Below are positions 25,201-40,487 of a stretch of 64,000 nt of DNA, in pieces. Origin of the DNA: Tribonema minus (lineage: Eukaryota > Sar > Xanthophyceae > Tribonematales > Tribonemataceae); assembly GCA_017506865.1 (NCBI GenBank), contig JAFCMP010000515.1, forward strand, positions 62,001-126,000. Reading direction: 5' to 3'. How positions within the stretch are numbered: the stretch's first letter is position 1; the number at the start of each line of letters is the position of its first letter. The translations under genes were made by a program, and so were the position numbers. The notes below the pieces were generated by a model, which had not been told where the DNA came from, did no database searches, and saw only the letters and a program-made list of their open reading frames with translations.

Positions 25201-26613
25201 GGAAGGGCGCTGTCAGACACAAGCGGACGTGTTGCGGCAGGATTAGGCAGAGGCACTGTCGCGTGGCTGTCTGCAGACGATACTACACATTAACCTTGTA
25301 CTGCACTGCACGCATGGATATAGGTGTAGGCCTGATCAAAACGTGCGATTAGCAAGTACAAGGGAGCTGACGAATACAGGTCGCCTCCAAAGCGTGACGC
25401 TGTCCACAAGCTGTAGTTCAGGAGAGGCGCAACGCACGCTGCCACTAGGTGGTGATAGCAGTGCGCTTCACATCATGGCTGCTTCGCCATGTACTTGTTG
25501 TACTGTATCGACTCCACGACCAGAGCTCTGCGAATAATAGCATGAATTACCCACCTGGTAGCGCTTGTTTGCATCGCTCACCTACATGGCTGCTCATCAT
25601 ATAGAACGCACCACACCGCTGTTCTTGGCACCACCACTATGAACTGCTCATCATAGCCACCAGGTACAGACGTGCAGTCACCAACAGACATCATGGCTGC
25701 CACAGGCCAAGTGTCCAAGTGTGCTACAGGTCGAACGCCGCACCACTGTACTCACCATACTCATTAAACACGGCGCTGTCGCCAACTAGCGCGGCCAGCG
25801 TGAAGCACTGCGTCAGTGCCTCAAACGCCGGCTTGCGCACTTTCCAGTCCTTTGACGTCAGCTCCTCAGGTAATGGGGGTTGACCAGGGGCACGCGCTTC
25901 CCCGCCATTGCTGGCCTCCTCTGTTGGCGGCTGCTCTACTGCGGCGCCTAAGGACTTTGCTGCAGCGCCGGGTGCCCTTTCCTCTGGGAAGGCGGCAGCA
26001 GCAGGCTCCACTGCCTGCTCTTCTTGGTAGGCGTGGGCGGATGAGCTGAGCGGCTGCTCCTCGTTGAAGGGTGCAGCCGCATTGATAGGTGGCTGAGGCG
26101 GCATCGGTTGGTGGTACTGGCCTTCTGCGACAGCTGGCGGCACTGGTTCCGTTTGCTGTTGAGGTTCAGCAGCAGCTCCAGAAGCATCATCTCCAGCTGG
26201 GAGGGCCTCGGAATCTTCAGTCATAGTCGGGGGTGACCGACTGCTGGGCTTGCTCCTGTTGATCAGCGGCTTGCGCTCCCTCACCGGTAAGGCTGCTTTG
26301 GGCTTCGCGGCTGGCTTTTTTGCCGCTGCACGTCAAAGAAACAAGTCATGCGATGAGGCGAGAAAGCGACACACGACTTGACACAGCCAGAGCAACAAAT
26401 CTGACTAAGTCCAGATGTGCAAATTCGTCTGCAAGAGAGATTACCTGGTTTGGGAGGCGCAGGCAGCGCGTTTTCGTCCACTCCGTCATCGCCAGTTCCG
26501 TAATCGATGTTCGAGCTGAATTGCTTCAAATCATCTACTGAGAAAGCTGCAGCTGCAGCAGCGCACTCAGGGCACGTGCACGTCATCGTTCGCTTGCATA
26601 CTTGGTCCGTCAT
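4236..26613 (-). CDS. MOR1: XMAP215/MOR1/ch-TOG microtubule polymerase, 29 exons
   Basis: A TOG-domain protein that binds tubulin and speeds plus-end microtubule growth. Exons (minus, high to low): 26613-26445, 26325-25756, 25209-25007, 24735-24380, 23167-22990, 22229-21859, 21422-21247, 20717-20656, 20363-20030, 19263-19176, 18535-18091, 17710-17480, 16915-16665, 16211-16071, 15585-15427, 14745-14589, 13855-13486, 13116-12713, 12167-11946, 11435-11268, 10825-10508, 10126-9975, 9617-9110, 8655-8331, 7914-7743, 7060-6780, 6257-6172, 5464-5387, 4877-4236. All junctions are in phase, giving 2538 residues against about 2000 in plants and animals. TOG1 covers about 212-430 (TSKDWKVRKPAFEAL), TOG2 460-697, TOG3 838-1061 (SAKWQDRKAALEALSSAL), TOG4 1070-1325, TOG5 1435-1710. 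Ala/Ser/Gly linkers separate them and explain the extra length. The C-terminal domain includes LDLDLLVPPLAHFL and PPAFQAYVQCQMAGLHV and ends FRERMEALKKAQRK. Odd: a roughly 210-residue N-terminal extension with a CTCPEC motif, and two GC-AG introns. The start in exon 1 is the least certain point. Confidence 0.9.
7087..7108. repeat. Telomere-like (TTAGGG)n motif in MOR1 intron 25
   Basis: Three tandem GGTTAG units. On the coding strand (minus) they read CCTAACCCTAACCC and lie about 26-47 nt before the acceptor of exon 26 (7060). They therefore supply CTAAC branch-point-like sequences in the right place. Confidence 0.8.
11262..11268 (-). other. GC-type splice donor, MOR1 intron 20
   Basis: The exon ends ...CTCAAG and the intron begins GCGAGT. 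The next acceptor is TGCAG before 10825. Only the GC donor keeps both exons in phase 0 and joins TKLLK to NLGPISDKVK, as in other TOG5 domains. Confidence 0.75.
13991..14007. repeat. Homopolymer G run (C run on the coding strand)
   Basis: About 16 consecutive G on the plus strand, preceded by further G-rich sequence. On the minus strand it is a poly-C tract upstream of the acceptor of MOR1 exon 17 (13855). Confidence 0.8.
18561..18580. repeat. 20-bp homopolymer G run (C run on the coding strand)
   Basis: On the minus strand this is C20 ending 25 nt before the acceptor of MOR1 exon 11 (18535), where the polypyrimidine tract should be. Confidence 0.85.
19432..19463. repeat. Perfect 16-bp tandem duplication
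   Basis: CTCAACGAAACAGAGA occurs twice in direct succession inside MOR1 intron 9. No function is apparent. Confidence 0.8.
21240..21247 (-). other. GC-type splice donor, MOR1 intron 7
   Basis: The exon ends ...GGACAAG and the intron begins GCAAGT, the classical GC-donor consensus. With the acceptor before 20717 the phase-1 junction reads GGQGGPVWAV, matching the end of TOG2. No in-phase GT donor is nearby. Confidence 0.75.
22211..22475. repeat. Tandem duplication of an intron/exon boundary in MOR1
   Basis: A unit of about 127 bp starts at 22211 and again at 22338, with a diverged partial third copy from 22454. The unit carries the start of exon 6 (encoding VAGLKIAL), its CCGCGGCAG acceptor and upstream intron. 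The second copy keeps a full acceptor and reads VAGLEIVL on the minus strand. The third reads LTGLQIAL. The copies lie in intron 5. Confidence 0.85.
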
Positions 26614-26898
26614 CTTGCACGCTCCAGTCACTGCTGGCGTCCAAATGCGAGCGAGCTGAAGGGTGGTTGAATGGGAACAAACTACCGCGCCCCAGGCACG
26701 TCCGAAGCCGCCAGAGCTCCAGCTGTCGAGCTCCAATCTTATCAGCAGCAAGGCCTGAGCAAGCTGCTTGCCTCAGCTGAGATCCTCAAAGGCATTGGTT
26801 TGGATCACTTTTCAAACTGTCACCCGCGAGCGCTCGTGTTGTTTACGCAACTCTGGAAACCACCATCTTCTCGATATCTTTTTGGATCCTTGGAACGC
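26614..26898. promoter_or_regulatory. Divergent promoter region between MOR1 and sulfurtransferase
   Basis: The MOR1 start codon (26613, minus) and the likely sulfurtransferase start (26899, plus) are 285 bp apart. The sulfurtransferase frame stays open upstream to an ATG at 26671, but that extension has no family similarity and is more likely 5' leader. Confidence 0.45.
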
Positions 26899-29063
26899 AT
26901 GCTGACCGGCAGTGATTTGCTGCTGGTCGTGCTACTTGCAAGCTCGTGCATGTTGGCGTCATCCTGGCGCGGGTGTAAGAGCCAGAGGATTCCTCTCCGC
27001 ATGGCCTTTACTGCGATGAACACTTTTTCAGGACCGCTTGTCACTCCCTCGGAGTTGCAAGACGCTCTCAAGACTCAGCGGCCCTCGGTGAAGGTCTTAG
27101 ATGCGTCGTGGCACCTTGGCGACCGTGGGCGGGGGAAGGCTGAGTACCTCAAAGGCCACATTCCAGGAGCGATGTTTTTCGACATCGATGCTGTAGCTGA
27201 CACGTCTTCATCCCTCCCGCACATGCTGCCGTCAGCTGGCGTGTTCTCTGATAAGGTGTCGGCAATGGGCATTGGTAACGACCAGAGCGTGGTGGTCTAC
27301 GCTGCGGAGGGGAGCTTCAGCGCAGCACGGTGTTGGTGGTAAGTAATCATTTGACTTTCGTGCATGTTTCAACACGCTGTCGGAATCGACAGTTGAAATT
27401 GAACGTCGCTGCTGCTGCTGCTTGCAGGACGTTTAAGGTGTTTGGCCATGATGCAGTGCACGTATTGGACGGAGGACTGCCAGCTTGGGTAGGGGCAGGG
27501 GGAGCACTGGAGGAGGGTGAAGTCAAGGGCCAAGACATCAGACCATCAAGAGGCCTGGTGCAAAAGTCTGGCAACACATGGCTCCTCAATCAGAAAGCCT
27601 TCAAGGCCACGCTACGGCCACAGATGCTGCGCACATGGCGCCAGGTAGGCGGTGCTGTCTTTTCATCGATTTGGCGAGCACACTGGGTCAGCACAATATG
27701 GCTGAAACCTACGAGTGCAATCTTACTTGCATGGCTCAGTTTTCAAACACCCCAGTGAATCTCAACTTGCGCACTCAAGCATTAAACGCAGAGTGCCGGC
27801 ACCATGCAGTCTCTTGCTGGTGTGTACATGAGGCGTACATGACATGACTCAAAGTAGCTCGGGTCTTGTACTTCTGGAAATGATAACTGCGCAACACTTG
27901 AGTCTAGCTGCAGTATTGCTAAACCTGCCTGGCAAAATGCGCGTGAACTACCCTGACTTCAACCGCTGCCGCACTTCAATATCATTGCATTGTCACTGTG
28001 AAAAGCGCGCCCCTTGGCTTGCCATCGTCACATCAAGCGGCTGCACGTGCTGACATGTTGCGCAGGTGCTGGACGCCAGCACTGCACGATCCGGGCAGAT
28101 TGTTGATGCCAGATCTATGGCTAGGTTCAAGGCAGAAGCGCCTGAGCCACGACCTGGTTTGGCAGGGGGGCACATCCCAGGATCGCTATGTGTGCCATTT
28201 ACAGAGGTGCTGATGACAGGCGACTGGACGCGATTCAAGTCGTCAGAAGAGATCAGAGAGGTAAGCCACACGGTATGCACATGCAAGGTTTTTCAGGCAG
28301 CAGCAGTAAGTGCGCAAGTTCGGCTCAGCATTCGGCATGTTTCATGCCATGATTTCTATGCAGGAGATGACAGATGCTGCCTGGTGTGGTGCTGCACAAG
28401 TGTTGATATCTGCCAGCACAGCAATCAGAATGGGCTTCGCAGTCAATACTACGTTGCTCACTGTTTTCTCAGCTATAGCTTCAGCAGTGCATCCGCAGAC
28501 ATTCTTGCAGTTTCAACACATCTCGGGCTGAGGGCTTTACATCAGATGTTACTGGGGCATTCACTCAAACACCTGTACATGAACATGGCTGATGGCGTTT
28601 CGTTTTGAGCATTGGGCGTGCCTAGTGCATGCATTGTCAACTTCAGCCGATCATGCGCAGCACTGCTCACATAAGTTGCATGCCTCTGTCGTGAGTTGAA
28701 GTCAAGGCTTGCAGAACATGGACATTCTGATGTTGATGATCTCGTCAGTTGGTGTTGAAGTCAAGGCTTGACGCAAATGGACATTCTGATGTTGATGACC
28801 TCGTCAACAGAGTTTCACGGTCATCTGAAACTTGTTTCCACTGAAGGGTGTGTGCTTGCACTGTCTCTGTACAGGTGTTCCAATCAGCAGGCATTGACGT
28901 CGACTCCCCAGACCCGCTCATCACCAGCTGTGGCTCAGGCGTAACAGCTGCAGTGCTCACGATGGCCCTGCATCTGGCAGGAAGAGACTGCACAACCAGC
29001 CCGGTGTATGATGGCTCATGGTCTGAGTGGGGGGGCAGGGATGACTTGCCCAAAGAGACCTAG
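26899..29063 (+). CDS. STR1: 3-mercaptopyruvate sulfurtransferase-type double rhodanese
   Basis: Transfers sulfur from 3-mercaptopyruvate (or thiosulfate) to an acceptor via a Cys persulfide. Exons 26899-27338, 27428-27644, 28066-28260 and 28875-29063 are in phase and give 346 residues. The first rhodanese domain has LDASWHLGD, YLKGHIPGAMFFDID and the AARCWWTFKVFGHD / VLDGGLPAW pair. The second has VDARSMARF, GGHIPGSLCVPF and the catalytic loop CGSGVTA near 28930. A CG[ST]GVT loop is typical of mercaptopyruvate rather than thiosulfate sulfurtransferases (CRKGVT). The N-terminus from 26899 is very hydrophobic (LLLVVLLASSCMLA) and may be an organelle presequence. A start at 27001 (MAFTAMNTF) would give a 312-residue protein without it. 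Confidence 0.9.
28695..28806. repeat. Two 53-bp direct copies, period 59 bp
   Basis: Copies at 28695-28747 and 28754-28806 share GTTGAAGTCAAGGCTTG and GGACATTCTGATGTTGATGA, with a few mismatches. They lie in intron 3 of the sulfurtransferase gene, just before the last exon. Confidence 0.85.
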
Positions 29064-30008
29064 CATAAGGCCGGCTCATATTCTTTTGTTACAAGTGGTC
29101 TTTACCTAAGTGCAGCGGAGCGTGTACAGTCCAAGAGCATCTACAGCTGGATTCAGAGGAGGGGGTAGAGTTCAGCAATTGCTGAAGGTGATGGTACCAC
29201 ACACAGCAGTGCAACATGCACATGCACACACAAAACCTTGCAATGCATTTCTCACGACAGCACATAAATGTCGTGCAATGGTATGATTGGCGTGAGCAGT
29301 GCGTGCTTTTGCAATGCTGCTGTGTTGTTGGCGTCTGAGGTACTGGTTGGTGATTGATGTCTATAAGGCCTGCGTGGTAGCCTCCACTCTGGACCGTGGA
29401 GTTATTGTGCATAGGTTTTTCACGCTGCCAATGTGCATGCCAGGACATCCCTACAGGGGAAGGCTTGGGCACCTATAGTACTTGCATACCATGTAGTACA
29501 GCCATGCATTTTAATGCAGTGACAAGTGTTGAGTGCTTGGAGCTTTTGTGTGCCATCATGTGTGTCATGGTCCAGTACAAGCACTGGTACTTGCTGTGCC
29601 CACGGCCAATGCCATAAACTCCACAAAGTCAAGTGCATCCGCCGAAAATCGGGAATGACATAGAGGCAGCTGCGAATGGCATGTTCCTCTTGAGGCCAAT
29701 TGGGAATCTGTTGACGAAACTTTGCGCAAATGGCAAGGATTGGTAGCAACAGGCGAAGCATGCCCCATGGGGTCACATCTGCTTTCACGAGTACGAATAG
29801 ACATGCCGACTCAGTGTCATACACAACGCACTCTGCAACGTTGCCTTCGGATGTCCCAGACGAAGCAACATGGGCAAAAGACCAATCGATGTTGGCACAC
29901 ACAAAAGATCGTTGCCAGACACAAGTTGGTACGTCGCTGTTTGTATTTACATGTGATCCGTGATGTGTACATGCACTTCAAATTGTGTTCAACAAGAACC
30001 TCAACTGC
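29064..30008. other. Intergenic region between convergent sulfurtransferase and RING-gene 3' ends
   Basis: Holds both 3' flanks. The only frame of note is a 160-residue one on the minus strand at 29420-29902, listed separately with low confidence. I see nothing else. Confidence 0.4.
29420..29902 (-). CDS. Unrecognised open frame, doubtful
   Basis: A 160-residue frame starting MCANIDWSFAHV. Residues about 20-115 have a balanced, protein-like composition (for example SACLFVLVKADVTPWG and SCLYVIPDFRRMHLTLW), unlike most chance frames here. I recognise no family and cannot extend it by splicing. The downstream part of the frame looks random. It may be a gene remnant, an exon of an unrecognised gene or chance. 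Confidence 0.2.
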   Translation of the reverse strand: MCANIDWSFAHVASSGTSEGNVAECVVYDTESACLFVLVKADVTPWGMLRLLLPILAICAKFRQQIPNWPQEEHAIRSCLYVIPDFRRMHLTLWSLWHWPWAQQVPVLVLDHDTHDGTQKLQALNTCHCIKMHGCTTWYASTIGAQAFPCRDVLACTLAA

Positions 30009-31582
30009 TCAAACGGAATATGCGCCCTTACAGATGGGGCACGTTGGGTTCTGTGCAAGCCACTTCTTGATGCACTGAGCATGGAACTCGTGTGTGCACG
30101 GCAGCGACAGGCAAACCTGTCGCTTCTTCACCGGCTCCACGCAAATGACACAATCAGGCTCATGCGCATGGCGAGCACCCTGCAACGTTGAGAAAGAAGC
30201 GCAATCATCAGGTGAGATGTGCAGCTTGAAGTTGTGTGTGCTCATAGACATGGGTTGGAGAGATGCCACTGTCACGAAAAACATTGTGCGAAATGAGCGC
30301 CAGGTGCACATGACAGAGTGACAATCACACACCAACACCTGCAAGTGTTCATGGTGAAGAGCACGCAACATTGAGACATGCAGAGGCCCCTGTCAATGAG
30401 GCTAGTCAAAGAGCTAGCAGCAGCGCTCCAGCTTTGTGTTTTGTACAGATAGTCCTGAACCTGCTGAATGAAGCTCTGCTAATTAACCTTTGTGTTCGGA
30501 ACACGCTTGTGTTCGGAACATGCCATGAGATGCACAGGCATGGCATGCCGTTGATGCTGCAAATGCGGCCGCATTTGCTGCTGCAAGAAAGGTTTCTCAC
30601 TCACCAACAACTCCGACAAAACAATGCGGACATGACTGCTCAGCTTCTGGAGCACTGTCCTATGACAGCGCTTCCTCAACAGCACTGAGATGGGGCAGGC
30701 ACTCTTAGCTCATCGCGCTCGGGACGCAGTGCTCACCTTTTGTGTAGGTATGCTCGCCAGCTGCTGCCTCGTCAACCCTTTACTTTCCCGTGGCTGAAGT
30801 CTATCCAGTGCCAGTAGCTGCTCATAATCATCCGCTGTAAAGTCTCCATCCCGCAGAGCGAGCCGCAGCGCGTGCGCCCCTGCTGCATTGCCTCTACGGT
30901 GAGGCATGCCCCTCAGTGTGCCTGGTATCGCGTTATGTGATGCGCCATGACCAAATGGCGCACTGTACTGATCGCCCCTTCCCCTAATGGAGGTGGCGCC
31001 GAAAGCGCTCATCTCGTCTGTCCGCCGTAGGGGTACCCCCCAGCCCAGCCTTGGCAATGACCGGTAAGAGTCTGGCGGTGCTCTGCTACTCCCGCCACCC
31101 CCATTGTAGCCAACTGGCTGCTGTGACCATCTGGAAGCCACCAGCACAGCATCTTCCCTGTCGACCTGCTCCTGTAGTCGTCGTGCTAGTTGCAGATCAG
31201 CGCCTTCGGCGCCTTCGTGCTGCTGCGCAGCAAACGGACCGGCCACCGGTCGCACGCCGGTGAGTGAAGCTGGCGATGCAGCTGCAGAACGACCTGTCGT
31301 GTTTGGCGCTCTGCGGCTCCTCGCTCCTGCCGCCGGCAGCGACGTGCTCGCACCACCTGCAGTGCGAGGCGCCGCTGCTTCGACACGCTCCAAAACCTCA
31401 ACATCTGAGTCAGAGTCATCGTAGCGCGACGCCACTGGGGCTCGCACGCATCTACGTGCTGTCTCAGCCTCGCTCCGCTTCCTCTTGCCGTCCCTCCGTT
31501 CATCGGCCGTCGTTAGGTCGACGGTGTCAGCAGCTGGTCGAGCCACTTCCGGCATTCTCACGTCCACCTGGGCTGAGGCCAT
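30009..31582 (-). CDS. RING-H2 E3 ubiquitin ligase, Arkadia/RNF111-like, candidate SUMO-targeted ligase
   Basis: Two exons, 31582-30737 and 30179-30009, joined in phase 0, give 338 residues. The C-terminal exon is almost entirely the RING-H2 finger, with zinc ligands in CVIC, then LPCTHEFHAQC (C-x-H-x2-H-x2-C) and CPIC. It binds an E2 enzyme and passes on ubiquitin. Just before it, GLTRQQLASIPTQK resembles the helix preceding the RING in RNF111/RNF12-type ligases. The N-terminal half looks disordered but holds DTVDLTTADE and DSDSDVEVLE, which look like SUMO-interacting motifs (hydrophobic core flanked by acids), and DLQLARRLQEQVD, similar to ubiquitin-interacting helices. The RING assignment is firm; the SUMO link is inferred from short motifs. 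Confidence 0.82.
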
Positions 31583-32338
31583 CCTGTCGCGGTGCAAGTA
31601 TACTACAAGCAGTCTGGCGCAGAGGTAATTATGGTCAAGCACGTGTGTGTCGTGCGGCTGTGTGTTCGCAAAACAAAAAAAAATAACCTCAACACGCTCT
31701 TGAAGTTTGATCAACTGATCTTCACCGGACCGCGAGGCGAAGTAAAAGTTGCGTTTTTTCTTAATTTCAAAAAAAGTGTTACTTAGTACAATGCCTAATG
31801 CGCGGCAAAGAATAACTCCCTTCTTGCATTGTTTCATCCAGACTCAGCGAGTCCTCAGGTGAAAATGTATGCCCCTAGACCAAGTCCCAGACTATCAGAG
31901 GCACAATTTTTTTTGCCTGATGCACATACATGACCATCAGTCTCATGCCAAGGACACTGCAGCTTAGCAAATCTGCGGCCTTGGTGTGTGTGTGTGTCAG
32001 CTGCAGCACTACTAGCTGGTTGGCATCGGACACCAAGGACACAAACTACAGGCAAGCGCTGGTACACCATGTTGTAGGCCACTCTCTATATGCACACTAG
32101 GTAGCCCTGTTGACAGCCTCCAAATACTGCAGCAGAGCGGCTGCGGACGGGAAGCACCACTTCTAGATCCGCTTCTAGAGTTCTGGAGTACAACAAGGAA
32201 TACATCCAAATTCAGGTTTTTCACATGTTCCTGTGATTTTTGCATGGAGCAAATTCTGGGGCTATGAGCATGCCATGCAGTACAACAAACAGCAATGCCC
32301 ACCAGCACACTATGTAATTGAATTTTGATTTAACCTCT
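31583..32338. other. Intergenic region upstream of the RING gene and downstream of RWDD1
   Basis: Contains the presumed RING-gene promoter and the RWDD1 3' UTR. It has A-rich runs near 31674 and 31770 and a short TG repeat at about 31983-31997. No coding potential was recognised. Confidence 0.4.
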
Positions 32339-34082
32339 CTACCCGTCATCCTCATCATCTAGGTCACTGAGCCCTTCCAAGTCCTCGTCATCATCCCCCC
32401 CTTCTGCTAAGAAAAGACCCTCATCCTCCCCTTGCAACAGATCAAAGTCAATCTCCTCGTCCCCCTCGTCACTACTCTCATCCTTGACGAGATGCTGCAG
32501 GAACATTTGTTTCCCAGAGGGCCGATCGTGAACAATTTCTACCTCCCGCTTTGTCTCTAGTTCAAACGCCGCTGCCCACTTTGCAAAGTTCTCAACGGTA
32601 ACAGGTGTGCCCTCTGCCAACCGCTTCTTCCGCAGCGCTTCTGCGTCGTCGTCCTCTGGTGTGCCATCGCCGCCCTGGACATACATATACAGTTTCACAA
32701 GCATGTGCGCAGCAAGTAAGCAGCGTGTCAGCATACGACTAGCTGCACGGTATTGCATACTTTTTTTCAGCGAACGTGACAGAGCTCCCAGTCCAGAACC
32801 TGATACCGTGGAACAAGTGGATGAAATGCTGAAGTACAAGCTTCGAAAAAGGATGATGCAACAAGCCTGAGCATCAATTGCCCCGTTGAGACAGCGCGTG
32901 GTTCAAGCGAGGCACTGACCTACAAAAGCACATGTAGATGTCAGGTAGATGCATGCCTCTGACGAATTCCTTGGCACTACAAGCCATGGGAAGTTTTGGC
33001 ACTACAAGGTTACGATGTTGGAAGTGACGCATTGATGATCCTGTTCACAAGGCTTGAGGTGGTTCACAAGCACCACTCAGAGTGTACTGTACAGTACAAG
33101 TACTTGTGCGCCAATTCGGTTTCAATGAAGCAGCGAAGGCCACCTAGTCGTGCAGAACTACTTGACGAGTACCACAAGCCCAGGTACCTACTCGGCAGAT
33201 CTGAGTGACCCATACTGCCACTGGCGCATGCGGAAGAAGGAAGGCGCACAGCTACTGAAATGCTGTCCACGCGTGCAATTTGCAAAACAGAAACAAAGAA
33301 GGGAGCGCACCTGCCCGCTGGCGCCTTTTTGTTTCGCCTGCTTGGTCTTCTCGTCCATTCTCCGCAGCATATTGGCGTGCATTGAACCATCCGTTGCACT
33401 CTGATTGTTGTCTGCCAGCCATTCCCGAATCGCTTCCGCCAGTGTGTACCCCATGGCTATACCTACATTGTCTTGGGCGTTTTGTTGCGCCAATGCAAGC
33501 AGCTCCTGCGCCTGGGCCTCGTTAAGACCCTGTTTGATGACGATGTCAATGTCCGGTGGCGTGTCTGGGTACGATGGGCCGATTGTACACACCATGTCCA
33601 CTCCAACTGCGTTGATGAGAGGGTACACATCGACAGGAGGTGGTTTGATTCAGCACAAAGGTGTGTTGGAACAGTTCACCAAGTGCGGCAGCTTCTGATC
33701 TTGTCACTGCTTGAAAGCGCAAGTGCATGGCCACTGGAATCAAGGGTGCTGCATGTAAACGGATCCAGCACAACACTCACCGTGATTTTCCCCTTCCCCG
33801 TCTGGGAAGGGCACAACATGCACCTTCCACTGCAGGGGAGAGTCCTGTAGCTTAGCGAACTCCTTGGGATATATGGCTTCCAGTGCCTCTACTTCCAGCT
33901 CCTGGTCCTCGGTATAGTTACCTACGAGAGCCAGAAGTCAGCAGAGAGGTCAGGCAAGCAAGCAATCAAGTTCAAAGCAAGCTCCAGGGCGCTCTTTGTC
34001 TATGTAACAGCCAATATGCAGGATATCAACCAGAACGCTGGAGGTACTTCATTGCACATAGGAGATTTGCGCACTCACTCAT
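32339..34082 (-). CDS. RWDD1: RWD-domain protein, RWDD1/Gir2 (DFRP2) homologue
   Basis: RWDD1/Gir2 proteins bind and stabilise the DRG2 GTPase on translating ribosomes. Exons 34082-34079, 33921-33781, 33606-33311 and 32674-32339 give 258 residues (human RWDD1 has 243). The RWD domain starts NYTEDQELEVEALEAIYP and continues through GPSYPDTPPDIDIV and AQDNVGIAMGYTLAEAIREWL. A basic helix follows (KTKQAKQKG), then the family motif GTPVTVENFAKW, PSGKQMFLQ and a long acidic tail. Exon 1 contributes only ATGA: the donor GTGAGT starts one base after the start codon. The gene is head-to-head with CDC5. Confidence 0.88.
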
Positions 34083-34404
34083 GAGCTCCGTCGCCTGGAC
34101 CGGCTGATACTGATACTGAAGCCTGCCAAAACATCAAACAGAACTTCAACTGTGCACTGTTGCCGTAAAGTGAGACTAGATCACACATAGCTTTGCTGAG
34201 TGGATCGGAGCCTCGGAGGGCTGCTAGTGGGTGGCGGCGCAACCTGGCTGCTGCGTCGCTTTCAACGGAAGTGACTGGCCTGGCGCAGAGGGGACCCTCA
34301 CTGTCCGCAGAGGCAGCTTTGCAACTAGCGGGAGCAGCCGCTGGGGTATCGACTGCCAGGCGTAAGAGGACGCTACTTGCTGCTGACGCCAGCAGTCCGC
34401 GACC
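34083..34404. promoter_or_regulatory. Divergent promoter between RWDD1 and CDC5
   Basis: The two start codons are 322 bp apart and point away from each other. Both genes must take their promoters and 5' leaders from this interval. An open frame across it on each strand has no family similarity. Confidence 0.55.
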
Positions 34405-39108
<4,704 letters not shown>

Positions 39109-40487
39109 CAGCAGCACAGGGAGTGCGTGCGGTTAGATATCTGTGGCGGTGGTAGCAGCGCAGTGTCTGATGCACATACCATCGGAGACTTGTGCTGCGT
39201 TTCGCACTAGATCCCTCAATGGTGTCTGACGACTCTTGGGCGTACACGATGTTGTGCCAGTCTCATCGTCATGAGTTCTGATGCTTGTTTGCACCATATG
39301 GCACCCCGCATGTGCATGTTTCAATCAGACTTGCTGTGTGTTCAATTGCAACCTGCAAGTTGCAATGCCAGACACATCCCATCAGGCAACCTCCGCGTGT
39401 GACAGCCTATTTTGATAAGCTTTCATGTCATGTGTGGCATCTCATTTGCATTCGACGAGCGTCAGGTTGATGTTGCCGGTCATTGTCGCTTTGTCTGCAG
39501 CTGATTGCTCGGCAGCAGCATGTACTGGCACACACAACAATGCCTCTTTTGTCAGAGAGCTGGTTTGCCTGCATGCACTATCTTGGCCTGTACTGTGAGA
39601 TATCGTTTGCTGCTTCAATGGTGGTGTAGTGCTCAGAGTATGACGTGGACACGTATTCTCTCAGTTTCGCCTGCTTGGCACTGCTTGTGCTAGTGACCTG
39701 GACTCCTATGAAGGCTCCATTAAGCGTTGACATAGAACAGCCTACGCTGCTTCTCTACTTGTTGCAGGTGCTGCAACTTATTGTGCATTACAGATTGACA
39801 AAATTGTGCACATGGCTTCTGCACATGATCAGCTGTCGGCTGACGTTGGTCATTGTACGTATGGACTTGTATTTATAAAGGCCCAAGGGAGGCCGGGTTG
39901 CCTATGCAATCGAAAAGCTTGCGTCAACGCAGCAGCCTAGTCTGCGCTGTGCCCTAGGAGTTTGGATACCGGCCATTGTACAGATTTTAGTACTCTGAAA
40001 GAATTGGTTGGCCCTGTCACATCAGCACAAGCAAAACAGTGCCGGCCGGCCGACAAACTGCCCACACCAAGAGCTGCATGCAGGTTCACAATTTGTGGAG
40101 GTCGTGGTTGTATGGTCGGCCATATCTGCCATCCAGCGGTACCCAAACGGCAGCGGCTAGATGTGTACATCAAAACACTGCATTCCCGAATTATGATGCA
40201 CGGTAGGAGACATGATGAACGCAGACCGTTAATGCTGTGTACCCCACTCCATACTGCCACGCTTCGGTACTGGAGGCAATCGCGGATAATCGCTGTGTCA
40301 GCCAAAGCAAGCAGGTTGCGCAGCGATTGGCCACAACATGGCATGATGACCTCACACCGCACTGTCATCATCTCAACGGCGCATGCAGGGATCAACAGAG
40401 CTGACGCATCAATGATCACAAAATAAGGAGTGGCATCCATCAATAAAGAAGTACATTGCAAAGTGGCTGCTACCGCAAGCCATGCGA
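39109..40487. other. Intergenic region between convergent CDC5 and GCP 3' ends
   Basis: About 1.4 kb. Two overlapping open frames, 39962-40426 (+, 154 residues) and 39937-40521 (-, 194 residues), lie opposite each other. Neither resembles a family, and the minus one runs into the GCP coding end. I see no RNA gene or repeat. Confidence 0.4.

Noticed and set aside
26671-26898. Upstream in-frame extension of the sulfurtransferase to an ATG at 26671
   Set aside because: The added 76 residues show no conserved sequence and would leave only 57 bp between divergent start codons; it is more likely 5' leader.
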